Positions 7,988 to 16,574 of a stretch of DNA of 39,510 nt are shown here, piece after piece. The stretch spans positions 1-39,510 of the forward strand of contig JACSRU010000086.1 in NCBI GenBank assembly GCA_014879575.1. Direction: 5' to 3'. This stretch comes from Chthoniobacterales bacterium. Lineage in GTDB: Bacteria > Verrucomicrobiota > Verrucomicrobiia > Chthoniobacterales > Terrimicrobiaceae. The position numbers were made by a program, and so were the translations under genes. The stretch's first letter is position 1; every line of letters starts with the position of its first letter. The notes under the pieces were generated by a model, which saw only the letters and a list, made by a program, of their open reading frames with translations, was not told the origin of the DNA and searched no databases.

Positions 7988-8512
7988 ATGCCACGCCCCA
8001 TTTTTTTAACCCTCCTCCTCTTCCTTGGCGGTTGTGCGCCTTCGTATTTTGTCGCGTTCTCAAACGGCTACAATCCCGCCACCTCCTACACGCACAGCCT
8101 GCCGGCCATCGCCCTGGCGCCCGGGGAAACCCGCAAGGCATTTCTTCCGGCGGCAAAGCTCCCGATCCTGCCGAAATCCCCCGTCCGCATCGCCAGCGAA
8201 AACCCCGATGTGGCCATCATCTGGAAACAATTCGCTCCCGGGGACATCATCCGTCTCCAGGCTGTCGCCCCGGGATCAGCGATCATCCACCGGGGGAACT
8301 TTCCCTTTCCGGATTGGAAAAAGAAGGCGAATCCGGTCGAGCGGGCCGCCTGGCGGGCGGCACTTCGCCGTCACCTGCGGCCCCGGCCCGACGATGTGGC
8401 CTTCCGGGCCATTTCCGACGAGCAACTTTGGAAAACCGTCCTGCGTGCCAGATCCCAAGGCGCCATGCGGGTGGTCGTCGAAGTGGACCGTCTGGATTTT
8501 CAGCAACGCTGA
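7988..8512 (+). CDS. Small lipoprotein of unknown function
   Basis: The 174-residue product starts with a short lipoprotein signal, a hydrophobic stretch ending in FLGGC, so Cys16 should be lipidated by Lgt. The mature part has a glycine/proline-turn-rich N-half (around ALAPGETRKAFLPAAKLPILP) and a basic helical C-half (around WRAALRRHLRPRPDD). I do not recognise the family. The ATG at 7988 is preceded by GGAATCCGG. The gene stands alone between divergent recJ and the convergent DUF309 gene. Envelope location is inferred; function is unknown. Confidence 0.72.
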   Translation: MPRPIFLTLLLFLGGCAPSYFVAFSNGYNPATSYTHSLPAIALAPGETRKAFLPAAKLPILPKSPVRIASENPDVAIIWKQFAPGDIIRLQAVAPGSAIIHRGNFPFPDWKKKANPVERAAWRAALRRHLRPRPDDVAFRAISDEQLWKTVLRARSQGAMRVVVEVDRLDFQQR

Positions 8513-8592
8513 GGCGGATGGTCTGTCCGCATCAACCTCGCCGGTTGAAACGGGAACAACCTTCTGCCGGGGATTTTTTGGCGGCCGACAGC

Positions 8593-9042
8593 CTATTCTG
8601 CAGAAATGGAGATCTGCGGGCGCACTTCCATGTTCCAGGGATTGTCTGTGAAGTGCGAGCTTTCGATTTTGTGGACAAGGTGTTCGCACAGGGAGCAAAG
8701 GGCGCACACATCGAGTCCCAGATGGTGCGGGGCAAAGGGGCGGATGTTCGATGACCCAAGCACCAGAAGCCGACATGCGGGGCGGAGCCTCCGGCCATCC
8801 TTCGGATGCATGGGACGCAGAAATTGGAGACGCAGGTGGACGAATCCCCCGGCGATCTGGATGAGTCCCTTGTAGAATTGGGCCAAAGGCCCGGTGGAGT
8901 CCAACCAGAGATGCTCGAGCACGTCGTGGGCCTCGTAGTATTCGCCCGCGTTGAAATGGGAAAAGAAAAGTTCGTAGCAGGCGGGGAATTTGCCCGGCCC
9001 TCGGGAGAGAATTGATTCCGCAATGCGTTCGCGCTTGGTCAC
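8593..9042 (-). CDS. DUF309 family protein
   Basis: The 149-residue protein carries the DUF309 hallmark FNAGEYYEAHDVLEHLW (residues 30-46), followed by FYKGLIQIAGGFVHL. The family is a small all-helical domain with a conserved EAHE/EAHD motif; its biochemical role is not established to my knowledge. The C-terminal part is cysteine- and histidine-containing (DVCALCSLCEHLVH), which is less usual and could bind a metal; that is speculation. The start is a GTG at 9042, 22 nt after the lpxD stop, so it looks like the last gene of the bamA-skp-lpxD operon. Confidence 0.8.
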   Translation of the reverse strand: MTKRERIAESILSRGPGKFPACYELFFSHFNAGEYYEAHDVLEHLWLDSTGPLAQFYKGLIQIAGGFVHLRLQFLRPMHPKDGRRLRPACRLLVLGSSNIRPFAPHHLGLDVCALCSLCEHLVHKIESSHFTDNPWNMEVRPQISISAE

Positions 9043-9064
9043 GTCGCGAAAGGGTGCTGCGCCC

Positions 9065-10084
9065 TTACTCCTGGTTTTTGGCTTGCGCCTCCAGTTTCTT
9101 TACCCGGTCGTAAAGTTTATGGATGTTCTTCAGGAGTGCGTAGGTCGCCTTGTATTCGCGGATGGGTCGGGCCGGGGCGCCAAACATGATGCTCTTGGCC
9201 GGCACGTTCTTTGCAATGGCAGACATCGCGCCGAAGACCACTTCGTCGCCGATTTCAATGTGTCCGCTCAGTCCCACCTTTCCGGCCAACGTCACAAAAT
9301 TTCCCAGACGCGTGCTGCCGGAAATGCCAACCTGTGCGCAAAGGACGCAATTCTCACCGATCGTCACATTGTGTCCGATCTGGACAAGATTATCAATTTT
9401 CGTGCCCTTGCGAATCCACGTGCGTCCAAACCGCGCCCGGTCCACCGTCGTGTTGGCGCCGATTTCCACGTCGTCCTCGATGACAACGATTCCCGTCTGC
9501 GGGATTTTTTGATGCGCCCCGTCACGAAATTCATACCCGAATCCATCGGCTCCGATGACGACCCCGGAATGGAGAGTGACCCGGTTGGCCAGGGTGCAGC
9601 GCTCACGAATTGTCACGTTCGGAGAGATCCGACAATCCTCTCCGATGCAGGCTCCGTGGCCAATGTAGGCATGAGCGCAGACTATCGAGCGCGCTCCAAT
9701 GCGAGCCCCCGCTTCGATCACCGCGCAAGCACCGACATGAACCCCCTCGCCGAGCGTAGCCTCGGGATGAATCACCGCCGAAGGATGCACCCCGGCAGGG
9801 AAGGTGATGACCGGAGGAACAAAGGCCGGGAGCAGTTTCGCAAAGGCGGCACCCGGATCGTCCACCCAGATCCGGATCGCTGGCAGCTCCTCGCCAAATC
9901 CCTGCGGCACAAGAATGGCCGTGGCGCGGGATTTTCTGGCCGCCTTGAGATATTTTGGATTTCCAAAAAACGCAAGATCCCCGGGGTTGGCGTCGTCAAG
10001 CGACGCCAAGCCGGAGATTTCCTGTGCGGCGACTTCTGGAGCCACCCAGCCGCCCGTTTGGGCGGCCACCTCACCAAGAGTCAT
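9065..10084 (-). CDS. lpxD: UDP-3-O-acylglucosamine N-acyltransferase
   Basis: LpxD adds the N-linked 3-hydroxyacyl chain in lipid A synthesis, using acyl-ACP. The 339-residue product has the N-terminal uridine-binding domain (SLDDANPGDLAFFGNPKYL). A long left-handed beta-helix of hexapeptide repeats follows, including GADGFGYEF, KIPQTGIVVIEDDVEIGANTTVDRA split over two turns, and DNLVQIGHNVTIG with the family's conserved histidine. A C-terminal helix (ALLKNIHKLYDRVKKLEAQ) closes the trimer-forming protein. It starts 5 nt after the skp stop. The bamA-skp-lpxD order is the same as in Escherichia coli. Confidence 0.95.
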   Translation of the reverse strand: MTLGEVAAQTGGWVAPEVAAQEISGLASLDDANPGDLAFFGNPKYLKAARKSRATAILVPQGFGEELPAIRIWVDDPGAAFAKLLPAFVPPVITFPAGVHPSAVIHPEATLGEGVHVGACAVIEAGARIGARSIVCAHAYIGHGACIGEDCRISPNVTIRERCTLANRVTLHSGVVIGADGFGYEFRDGAHQKIPQTGIVVIEDDVEIGANTTVDRARFGRTWIRKGTKIDNLVQIGHNVTIGENCVLCAQVGISGSTRLGNFVTLAGKVGLSGHIEIGDEVVFGAMSAIAKNVPAKSIMFGAPARPIREYKATYALLKNIHKLYDRVKKLEAQAKNQE

Positions 10085-10089
10085 GCTCT

Positions 10090-10683
10090 TCAGGGAGCGG
10101 ATGTTGCCTTGGGTGCGGTCTTGTTGAGCGTTTCCACGATTTCCTTGCTGAAATCGAGGTCGCTGCGGGAGTAAACCAGAACCGGAATTTGTCCCATGCT
10201 CATTCCGGACTTGTCAAAAACGACGTCAAACCCGGCACTTTTGATTTTTTCGTTCACGACCTTCATGATCTCATCAATAATGTCCTTGCGCATGCGGACA
10301 AATTGTTCCTGCAACGCCCGCTCGCGGGTGCCGCGGAATTCCGTGATTTCCCGGTCGAGGTTGCGGGCTTCGTTCACCTTTTCATCGCGGGTCTTTGCCG
10401 CCTTGTCCTTTGCATCTTTGCTGAGCTCGGGTTTTTCGACATCCGCATTGATTTTATTGATGTCGTCCATGGCCTTCTTGAGGGTCTCCAAGCGGTCATC
10501 GAGTTCCTTTTTTGCTGCCGCACGGGCCTCATTGAGCTTCGCCTCAGCGTCCTTTGTTTTGTAATACTGGGTGAAGATGGCGTTCATGTCCAGGGTGCCG
10601 ATTTTGACCTGGGCGCTGGCCGACGGAGCGACTGCGAAGAGTGCTGTTGCCAGAATGGTGACGGATAGGATGGATTTGAGCAT
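10090..10683 (-). CDS. skp: OmpH/Skp family periplasmic chaperone
   Basis: Skp holds unfolded outer-membrane proteins in the periplasm and hands them to the Bam complex. The 197-residue product has a clear signal peptide ending at SASAQ (about residue 24). A strand follows with the family's IGTLDMNAIF, then a long charged coiled coil (about 45-140, rich in K, E, D and A). The C-terminal strand motif is AGFDVVFDKSG. It sits between bamA (80 nt upstream) and lpxD, the conserved context for Skp. Its length is close to the family norm. Confidence 0.92.
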   Translation of the reverse strand: MLKSILSVTILATALFAVAPSASAQVKIGTLDMNAIFTQYYKTKDAEAKLNEARAAAKKELDDRLETLKKAMDDINKINADVEKPELSKDAKDKAAKTRDEKVNEARNLDREITEFRGTRERALQEQFVRMRKDIIDEIMKVVNEKIKSAGFDVVFDKSGMSMGQIPVLVYSRSDLDFSKEIVETLNKTAPKATSAP

Positions 10684-10763
10684 TGTGGTTGTTTGGGTTG
10701 TATGAAGTGTTAAGTGGGTCTTATGTGAGGGTCAAGGTTTTGACCGCTTCCGCTGGGATTCGT

Positions 10764-13166
10764 TCAAAATTGATAGCCAATATTAAAATTGAATTTTCCT
10801 GGGGGCCCGTTCCAGCTGTCGTAAACGACCGGAATGCCATAATCCACGCGGATCGGGCCGATGGGCAGATCGAGGCGGAGGCCGATGCCCACGTCCACGT
10901 TCGTGTTTGTCGTGTTGAAGTCCCCGGCTTCGACATTGACGAAGCCCATGTCGCTGAAGACGGCTCCACGGACCCGGGACATGATCGGGAAGGTCATTTC
11001 AAAGGTCAGATAAGCCAGCGAGTTGCCGCCGATGGGATTGCCGTATTCGTCCACGGGGCCGACTTCCCGGAAATTGAAGCCGCGCATGTTGTTGGCACCG
11101 CCAAGGTAGAGTCGGTCAAAGATGGGAACCCCGTTGCCGTAGCCGTCGTCCTTTGACCCTTCGTTGCCACCCCACCCGTTGACGATGGCAATCTGCCCCT
11201 TGACGAGGAAGATCAAATCGTAGGGGAGCGAGAAGTATTTTGAAGCCTCAAGGGAAATTCCGTAATCCTGCACGTCCCCTCCCAGCCCCCCTCCGGCGAT
11301 GAACGCGGTGAATTCGACCACCTCCCCCTTCCGGGTGAGGAAGAGATTGTCCCGGGTATCCCAGATGAGCGAGCCCGTGAGGGCGCTCTTCACATACGTC
11401 CCTTCCGCGTCCTGGATGACGGGGCCGGCATTTTCATTGCCGTTGTAGCCGTCGTTGTAGCCGTTGTAGTAGAAGTAATCGTAGTCATCCTGCGTGTGGT
11501 CCACGTCGTAAATTTTGATTTGTTCGAGCCGGTATTCCGCCCGGGCGGAAAGTGCCCGCCAGATTTGCTTGCGGGCCTGGAGCGCGACGCCGAGGTTTGA
11601 CTGGTTGTAAACATCGGAGAGGAATGTCGCGTTCCGGTAGTAGCCCTCCACGCCGACGGAAAGTTTGTATCCCAGGAACCAGGGCTCGGTCAGGGCAATA
11701 ACGAAATCGCTGCGCTTGAGTCCATATTGTCCACGGATGCGGAACCTTTGGCCACCTCCCGTGAAGTGCGGCCAGTTAAAGAGGTCAAAGTTTGTTTGCT
11801 GGATTTCCGCAAACCCCAGGAGGCTGTCGATCGTGCTGAAGCCCACGCCGAAGTTGAACGATCCCGTGCGTTTTTCCTCGACGATCACATTGAGATCCTT
11901 GCGCCCCGGAACGATGGTGTCGGAGGGTGCGGTATCCACCCGGGAAAAATAGTTCAGGTTTTCCAGGCGGTTTTTGCTGACGTCCACGAGTGTGGTATCG
12001 AAGACATCGCCGGGTTTGACGGCCAGTTCGCGGCGGATGACGCGATCCTGTGTGCGGGTGTTCCCCTGGATGTTGACAAGGTTGACGTAGGACTGCACGC
12101 CCTCATCCAGGTGGTAGGTTACGTCAACCAAGCCGGGGCCGGCCGGCAGGATTTCCGGCGTGGCAAGCATGTCCACATACCCCCGGCTTCCGTAGAAATC
12201 CCGGAGGGTTTTGAGATCGTCACCCATGCCTTTTGGCGTGAAAAGTTGTCCGCCGAGCATTTTCAGACGCGTCAGAACCTCATCCTGGGACGTGACGTTC
12301 ACGCCTTCCAATTTGACCTTGTTCATGCGGTATTGCATGCCCTCGTTGATGGTCACGGTCATTTCCACCCCGTCGCGCTGCACCGGGAGCGTCTGGATGT
12401 CCGTGATCTCGACATCCGCAAACCCGCGGTTTTGGTAAAGCGTCTTGATGGCCGCGCCGTCCTCCTCGATCTGCGCGGGGACAAGCCGTCCGCTCTTCGT
12501 GAAGAACGAGAGCATGTCCTCGGGTTTTGTCTTCATCACCTTGCGGAGATCCTTGGCGAGGACGGAATCGTTCCCGACGAAGGTGATCCGCTTGACGATC
12601 AACTTGGGACCCTCATTGATCGCGTAGATGACCTTTGAGCGGTTGGTTCCCTTGATTTCCTCGATTTTGTATTGGACCTCGACTTCGGCGTAATTTTTGT
12701 CCTCGTAAAGTTTGATGATTTTCTGGCGGTCGTCCTCGACCCTTTCCTCGCTGATGACATCACCGACTTTCGTGCCGATTTCCCGGCGGACCCGGCTCAT
12801 TGGGATCTGGTCGGCTCCTTCGATCAGGACCTCCTCGATCACTGGACGGCCCTGCAGGAGCACGGTGACCTTGACTCCGTCGCCAAGGGGCTCCGCAAAG
12901 ATGCGGACGTTTGAGACACCCCCGGTCGCATAGAGTGCCCGGATGTCCTGCTCGGCGGCCCGCTCGCTGTAGGGGGAACCGATTTTTGTGGCCAGGTTGG
13001 CAAGCACGCGTTCCTTGGAAATGCTGGGAGCCCCGACATTTTCGACCGCAATCTCCCGGACCACCGGAGCGGTCGCAACCTGGGCATTCAAAGGGTGCAG
13101 AAGCACCGCAAACAATACCGACGCAAAGACCGACAGGTATCTATGTTGAAAACGGCAAAATGTCAT
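10764..13166 (-). CDS. bamA: Outer membrane protein assembly factor BamA
   Basis: BamA is the essential Omp85 barrel that folds and inserts outer-membrane proteins. The product has a signal peptide (MTFCRFQHRYLSVF to LHPLNAQ), about five POTRA domains (roughly residues 35-410) and a 16-strand-type barrel. The conserved loop is present as LYLGGANNMRGFNF, and the chain ends in an aromatic residue (NFNIGYQF). I place the start at the ATG at 13166, which gives 800 residues with a proper signal peptide; the frame runs open to 13241 (ATG at 13217, TTG at 13241) but those starts would precede the signal. One barrel loop is strikingly Tyr/Asn/Asp/Gly-rich (DDYDYFYYNGYNDGYNGN). It is the first gene of bamA-skp-lpxD. 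Confidence 0.95.
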   Translation of the reverse strand: MTFCRFQHRYLSVFASVLFAVLLHPLNAQVATAPVVREIAVENVGAPSISKERVLANLATKIGSPYSERAAEQDIRALYATGGVSNVRIFAEPLGDGVKVTVLLQGRPVIEEVLIEGADQIPMSRVRREIGTKVGDVISEERVEDDRQKIIKLYEDKNYAEVEVQYKIEEIKGTNRSKVIYAINEGPKLIVKRITFVGNDSVLAKDLRKVMKTKPEDMLSFFTKSGRLVPAQIEEDGAAIKTLYQNRGFADVEITDIQTLPVQRDGVEMTVTINEGMQYRMNKVKLEGVNVTSQDEVLTRLKMLGGQLFTPKGMGDDLKTLRDFYGSRGYVDMLATPEILPAGPGLVDVTYHLDEGVQSYVNLVNIQGNTRTQDRVIRRELAVKPGDVFDTTLVDVSKNRLENLNYFSRVDTAPSDTIVPGRKDLNVIVEEKRTGSFNFGVGFSTIDSLLGFAEIQQTNFDLFNWPHFTGGGQRFRIRGQYGLKRSDFVIALTEPWFLGYKLSVGVEGYYRNATFLSDVYNQSNLGVALQARKQIWRALSARAEYRLEQIKIYDVDHTQDDYDYFYYNGYNDGYNGNENAGPVIQDAEGTYVKSALTGSLIWDTRDNLFLTRKGEVVEFTAFIAGGGLGGDVQDYGISLEASKYFSLPYDLIFLVKGQIAIVNGWGGNEGSKDDGYGNGVPIFDRLYLGGANNMRGFNFREVGPVDEYGNPIGGNSLAYLTFEMTFPIMSRVRGAVFSDMGFVNVEAGDFNTTNTNVDVGIGLRLDLPIGPIRVDYGIPVVYDSWNGPPGKFNFNIGYQF

Positions 13167-13267
13167 GGCTTGGGCAGCAAACGGAGCGTTCTTGCCCCGG
13201 CGTGAAACAAGCTGCATGCCCGATACGCCCGGAAACGTCAAGAAACGAATGTCGGAGAATGTTTTAT
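13167..13267. promoter_or_regulatory. Divergent bamA/SulP intergenic region
   Basis: These 101 nt separate two divergent genes and should contain both promoters. On the minus strand TTGACG (13236-13241) resembles a -35 box, but no good -10 lies 17 nt away. On the plus strand GGAG at 13254-13257 gives a ribosome site 10 nt before the ATG at 13268. No operator palindrome is evident. Confidence 0.35.
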
Positions 13268-15043
13268 ATGCCTGTGCAACGGACGGTCTTTTCGATTAAC
13301 GTTCTCCCTCATGATTTCCGGCACGTGAACAGACGGAAAACAAGACCGATATTTTATCCGGCAATTCTTACCGCTCTCAGGAGGGGATACCACCGGAGTG
13401 ATCTGGGGTCGGACCTCCTGTCGGGAGCCACCGTTGGGTTGATTGCCTTGCCGCTGGCACTTGCGCTGGGGATCGCGAGTGTGCCCGTGGGAATCTCCTC
13501 CCCCTTCCCGGCGCCGGCGATGGGGATGTTCACGGCGATCATCGCCGGTTTTTTGATTTCGCTGCTGGGGGGCAGTCGCGTCCAGATTGGCGGGCCGACG
13601 GCGGCCTTTGTCCCCATCGTGCTTCTGGTGGTCGAGCAGCATGGCATCGGCGGACTCATGCTCGCCACCATCATGGCAGGAATCATCCTCGTGATCATGG
13701 GGCTCGCCCGCATGGGCGCCTTGATCAAATTTATTCCCTGGCCAGTCACAAGTGGCTTCACGACCGGCATTGCCGTGAGTATCATCTCCACCCAGGCGTC
13801 AGATTTTTTGGGCCTTCATGCCGATACGCCGCCTCCCCGGGAATTTTTGGAAAAGATCCTGTGGCTTGGGGAAAATCTTCCCCGCGTCAACGCCGTCAAT
13901 TTCGCCCTGGCCGTCGCGTGTGTGGCCATCATTTTCTTGTGGCCCCGGCTCGGAATCAAAAAGATTCCGGGTTCGATCGTGGCCATGGTGGCGGCCACGA
14001 TTGTCGTCCTGATTGCGGGTCTGGAACAAGGGTTCCAGGTGGCGACCATCGGGACGAAATATGGAGCCAATGCCATCCCGCAGGGACTTCCAGGGGTTCA
14101 CTGGCCCGACTTTTCCTGGAGTCATCTCCGCGATCTCATCGGCCCCGCGACAGCCATTGCCTTGCTGGGGGCCATTGAGTCCCTGCTCTCCGCCGTGGTG
14201 GCCGACGGCATGACCGGGGACAGACACGACAGCAACACCGAGCTGATCGCGCAGGGTGTGGCCAACATCGTCTGTCCGTTCTTTTGTGGACTCCCGGCGA
14301 CGGGTGCGATCGCGCGCACCTCCGCCAACATCACCAATGGGGCCAGATCGCCGATTTCCGGAATCATCCACAGTCTCACGCTCCTGTTGATCGTCATCCT
14401 GTTTGCCCGGGGGGCGGCCTTTGTTCCGGTGGCAGCGATGTCCGCCGTGCTGGTGGTGGTCGCCTTCCGCATGGGGGAATGGCACGAAATGAAGCGACTG
14501 ATGCTCATGCCTCGAAGCGATGCGCTCGTGCTGCTCACGACCTTCGCTCTCACGGTCCTTTTCGATCTCGTCATCGCCGTCGAGGTTGGCATGGTCCTGG
14601 CGGCGATCCTGTTCATCAAGCGGGTTTCCCAGACGACGGAAGTCTCGCGTGTCACGGAAAGCGATGTCCTCGAATCGCCCGAGCAACTGGTCTGCGGAAA
14701 GGAAATTCCCGATGGCGTGTTTGTGTATCGGATTTTTGGACCCTTCCTCTTCGGTGCCGCGGAGAAGATGGAGGATGCCTTGGAAGGTTTGGACAGAACG
14801 CCGAGAGTCCTGATTCTCCGTCTGCACCTTGTCAGCGCGATGGATGCCACGGCCTTGAATACGCTGGAAAGCATCACGGAACGCATGCAAAAGCAGAGCG
14901 CAACCGTGATCCTGAGCGGCCTGCACCGCCAACCGCTGGACATGATCCGCCGCTCCGGCTTCATGGATGTCATCGGCCGGAAAAATCTCTGCGCCCATTT
15001 CGATGATGCGCTCGCACGCGCCCAAGAAATTTTGAAAGGTTGA
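13268..15043 (+). CDS. SulP family anion transporter with STAS domain
   Basis: The product belongs to the SulP/SLC26 family of inner-membrane anion transporters (sulfate, bicarbonate and others). The membrane part (about residues 45-450) begins with the family stretch SDLLSGATVGLIALPLALALGIASG-like sequence and contains QIGGPTAAF. A cytoplasmic STAS domain follows (about 480-590, with VLILRLHLVSAMDATALNTLE). The ATG at 13268 is preferred because GGAG sits 10 nt upstream; an ATG at 13259 is also in frame, and the frame is open much further back only as a shadow of bamA. No carbonic anhydrase or sulfate assimilation gene lies nearby, so the transported ion cannot be assigned. Confidence 0.9.
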   Translation: MPVQRTVFSINVLPHDFRHVNRRKTRPIFYPAILTALRRGYHRSDLGSDLLSGATVGLIALPLALALGIASVPVGISSPFPAPAMGMFTAIIAGFLISLLGGSRVQIGGPTAAFVPIVLLVVEQHGIGGLMLATIMAGIILVIMGLARMGALIKFIPWPVTSGFTTGIAVSIISTQASDFLGLHADTPPPREFLEKILWLGENLPRVNAVNFALAVACVAIIFLWPRLGIKKIPGSIVAMVAATIVVLIAGLEQGFQVATIGTKYGANAIPQGLPGVHWPDFSWSHLRDLIGPATAIALLGAIESLLSAVVADGMTGDRHDSNTELIAQGVANIVCPFFCGLPATGAIARTSANITNGARSPISGIIHSLTLLLIVILFARGAAFVPVAAMSAVLVVVAFRMGEWHEMKRLMLMPRSDALVLLTTFALTVLFDLVIAVEVGMVLAAILFIKRVSQTTEVSRVTESDVLESPEQLVCGKEIPDGVFVYRIFGPFLFGAAEKMEDALEGLDRTPRVLILRLHLVSAMDATALNTLESITERMQKQSATVILSGLHRQPLDMIRRSGFMDVIGRKNLCAHFDDALARAQEILKG

Positions 15044-15081
15044 GGCGAAAAAGTGACGCCCCGGAAAGTGCCCCGCCTGCC

Positions 15082-15558
15082 CTACATCGGTGGCGCAAGG
15101 ATGCGGATGGCAGGATCTTCCTGGCGGGTCGTGCTGTAAATCCGGGCGGGCGCGGTGGACTTCAGTTCGTAACCCTTGAGAACGAACTCCGGATAGAAGC
15201 GGTCGCTTGCCGGCTCATAGACCTGTTCGCCGGAAAACCCGCCCATGAGACGGTATTCGTAATTGTTATCCGATCCGATTTTTCCCGCTTCGCGATCTGG
15301 CGCCAGTTTGGCCTGTTCGTTCAGCATCACATGCTTCGCCGTCTTCCAGGGTTGGCCGGGTTCGCGCACCCAGCCCCACATCTTGTAATCTTTTTTATAC
15401 ATCCGGCGCCCGACAAAATAATCTCCCGGCACCTCCGCCTGAATGGCGGCGTTCATCTCCGCACGGCCCGCCGCGCCGACATCCACGGTCTCGCAACCGG
15501 TGAGAACAATCAGCAGGCAGAGACTGCCCAGCAAGGGGAAGGGCTTGGATTTCATCAT
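15082..15558 (-). CDS. Lipoprotein of unknown function
   Basis: The 158-residue product opens with a lipoprotein signal (MMKSKPFPLLGSLCLLIVLTGC), so the cysteine at residue 22 should be lipidated. The mature part has a GDYFVGRRMYKKDYKMWGW segment and ends rich in Tyr/Pro/Thr. I do not recognise a family. The start is chosen at 15558 because the upstream stop TGA overlaps its ATG by one base (TGATG), and GGGAG lies just upstream; a second ATG at 15555 is equally possible. It is the last gene of the minus-strand run that begins at 22076. Confidence 0.75.
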   Translation of the reverse strand: MMKSKPFPLLGSLCLLIVLTGCETVDVGAAGRAEMNAAIQAEVPGDYFVGRRMYKKDYKMWGWVREPGQPWKTAKHVMLNEQAKLAPDREAGKIGSDNNYEYRLMGGFSGEQVYEPASDRFYPEFVLKGYELKSTAPARIYSTTRQEDPAIRILAPPM

Positions 15559-16481
15559 CAGACTCCCGCGCGTTGGAGATAGGGTTTTAACCATTCGGCC
15601 AAAGCCTCCTCGGAATCAATCCGGACCTCGTCCGCAATTTCAAAGAGATACCAATTCTCCGTGTGGGAGACAGATTCTCCGGGTGCCAGCGTTGCCAGCG
15701 GACTGAGCGATTCGATCTCGAGCATCTCCGAACAGGCGTAGGTCTCGAAATTGCAACCGCCATCCGGATAAATCGCCCCCTGGACATGGTCAAACGTCTT
15801 GAGGAAAAGCGAATCTTCGATGACATACGCGATCCATTTCTCCCGGTGGGCGAGTCCAAGCTTGGTGGGCGAGAAGCCTTCACTCTGGCGCAGGGTAAAA
15901 AAGTTTCGTCCGAGGTGCCACCGCGGGTCGGTGAGATCGGTGTAGGGCCAGAGGACGATTCCCCGGTTGGGCTGCAAATCGCGCGGATGTTCGCCCAGGG
16001 GAGGCTGCGGGATAATTTCCAGTCCCCCCGGCTTCATGACACTGAGCCCCCACGCCGCGATCTGGATCGGCTCATCGCCACGATTCCTCGCGGTGTGCCG
16101 AATCGTGACATGCGAGTCATTGTCTGCAAGCGTGACTCCCAGCGTTTTGAGAATCTTCCCGCAGTGGTCCTGCTGGGACTCAATGACAATCTCCTCCGTG
16201 AAATCCTCGACCCGATAGTCCACCGGAAAATTATCCGGGTGGTAGGAGAGAACCTCGTCCTCGGGGGCGATCCAAAAGCGGTGTCCCCCGCGGAGTTTGA
16301 ACGCGTCTTCTCCCGAACAGCCGAGTTGCTCGTCGCAGAGCTTGAAGACGTTGTCCCCATTCCTTCGTTTGTAACTCAAAATGCGGGGCCCGACATCGAG
16401 GGTTACGATCACTTCCGCAAATTCGTTTGAGAGCGAGAGATTCCGGTTCCAACCGGCGTAGGGGATGACTTCTGTGTTCAT
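15558..16481 (-). CDS. Aldose 1-epimerase-like (DUF4380-type) protein
   Basis: The 307-residue protein looks like the galactose-mutarotase-like beta-sandwich superfamily. An early strand segment reads VTLDVGPRILSY. GGHRFWIAPED gives a substrate-site-like His/Arg pair. AWGLSVMKPGG and a HTENWYLF segment come near the end. The overall layout resembles the DUF4380 group, which I recall mainly as uncharacterised sugar-binding or epimerase-like proteins. There is no signal peptide, so it is probably cytoplasmic. The stop overlaps the following lipoprotein start by one base. A 93-nt gap separates it from the ketosynthase-like gene upstream, so an own promoter is possible. Substrate is unknown. Confidence 0.72.
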   Translation of the reverse strand: MNTEVIPYAGWNRNLSLSNEFAEVIVTLDVGPRILSYKRRNGDNVFKLCDEQLGCSGEDAFKLRGGHRFWIAPEDEVLSYHPDNFPVDYRVEDFTEEIVIESQQDHCGKILKTLGVTLADNDSHVTIRHTARNRGDEPIQIAAWGLSVMKPGGLEIIPQPPLGEHPRDLQPNRGIVLWPYTDLTDPRWHLGRNFFTLRQSEGFSPTKLGLAHREKWIAYVIEDSLFLKTFDHVQGAIYPDGGCNFETYACSEMLEIESLSPLATLAPGESVSHTENWYLFEIADEVRIDSEEALAEWLKPYLQRAGV

Positions 16482-16574
16482 GAATGGACTCCGGGAATTG
16501 CCGGGGATGTGGGGGCATCCTTCACGAAATTCCTTCTGCCTTCCAGCGTTTTCGGAGCGGTTGGCATTTTCAAG

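Noticed and set aside
8513-8592. Intrinsic terminator between convergent genes
   Set aside because: Two 5-bp stems (GCGGA/TCCGC and GGTTG/CAACC) are present, but the only T-run is about 15 nt beyond the second stem.
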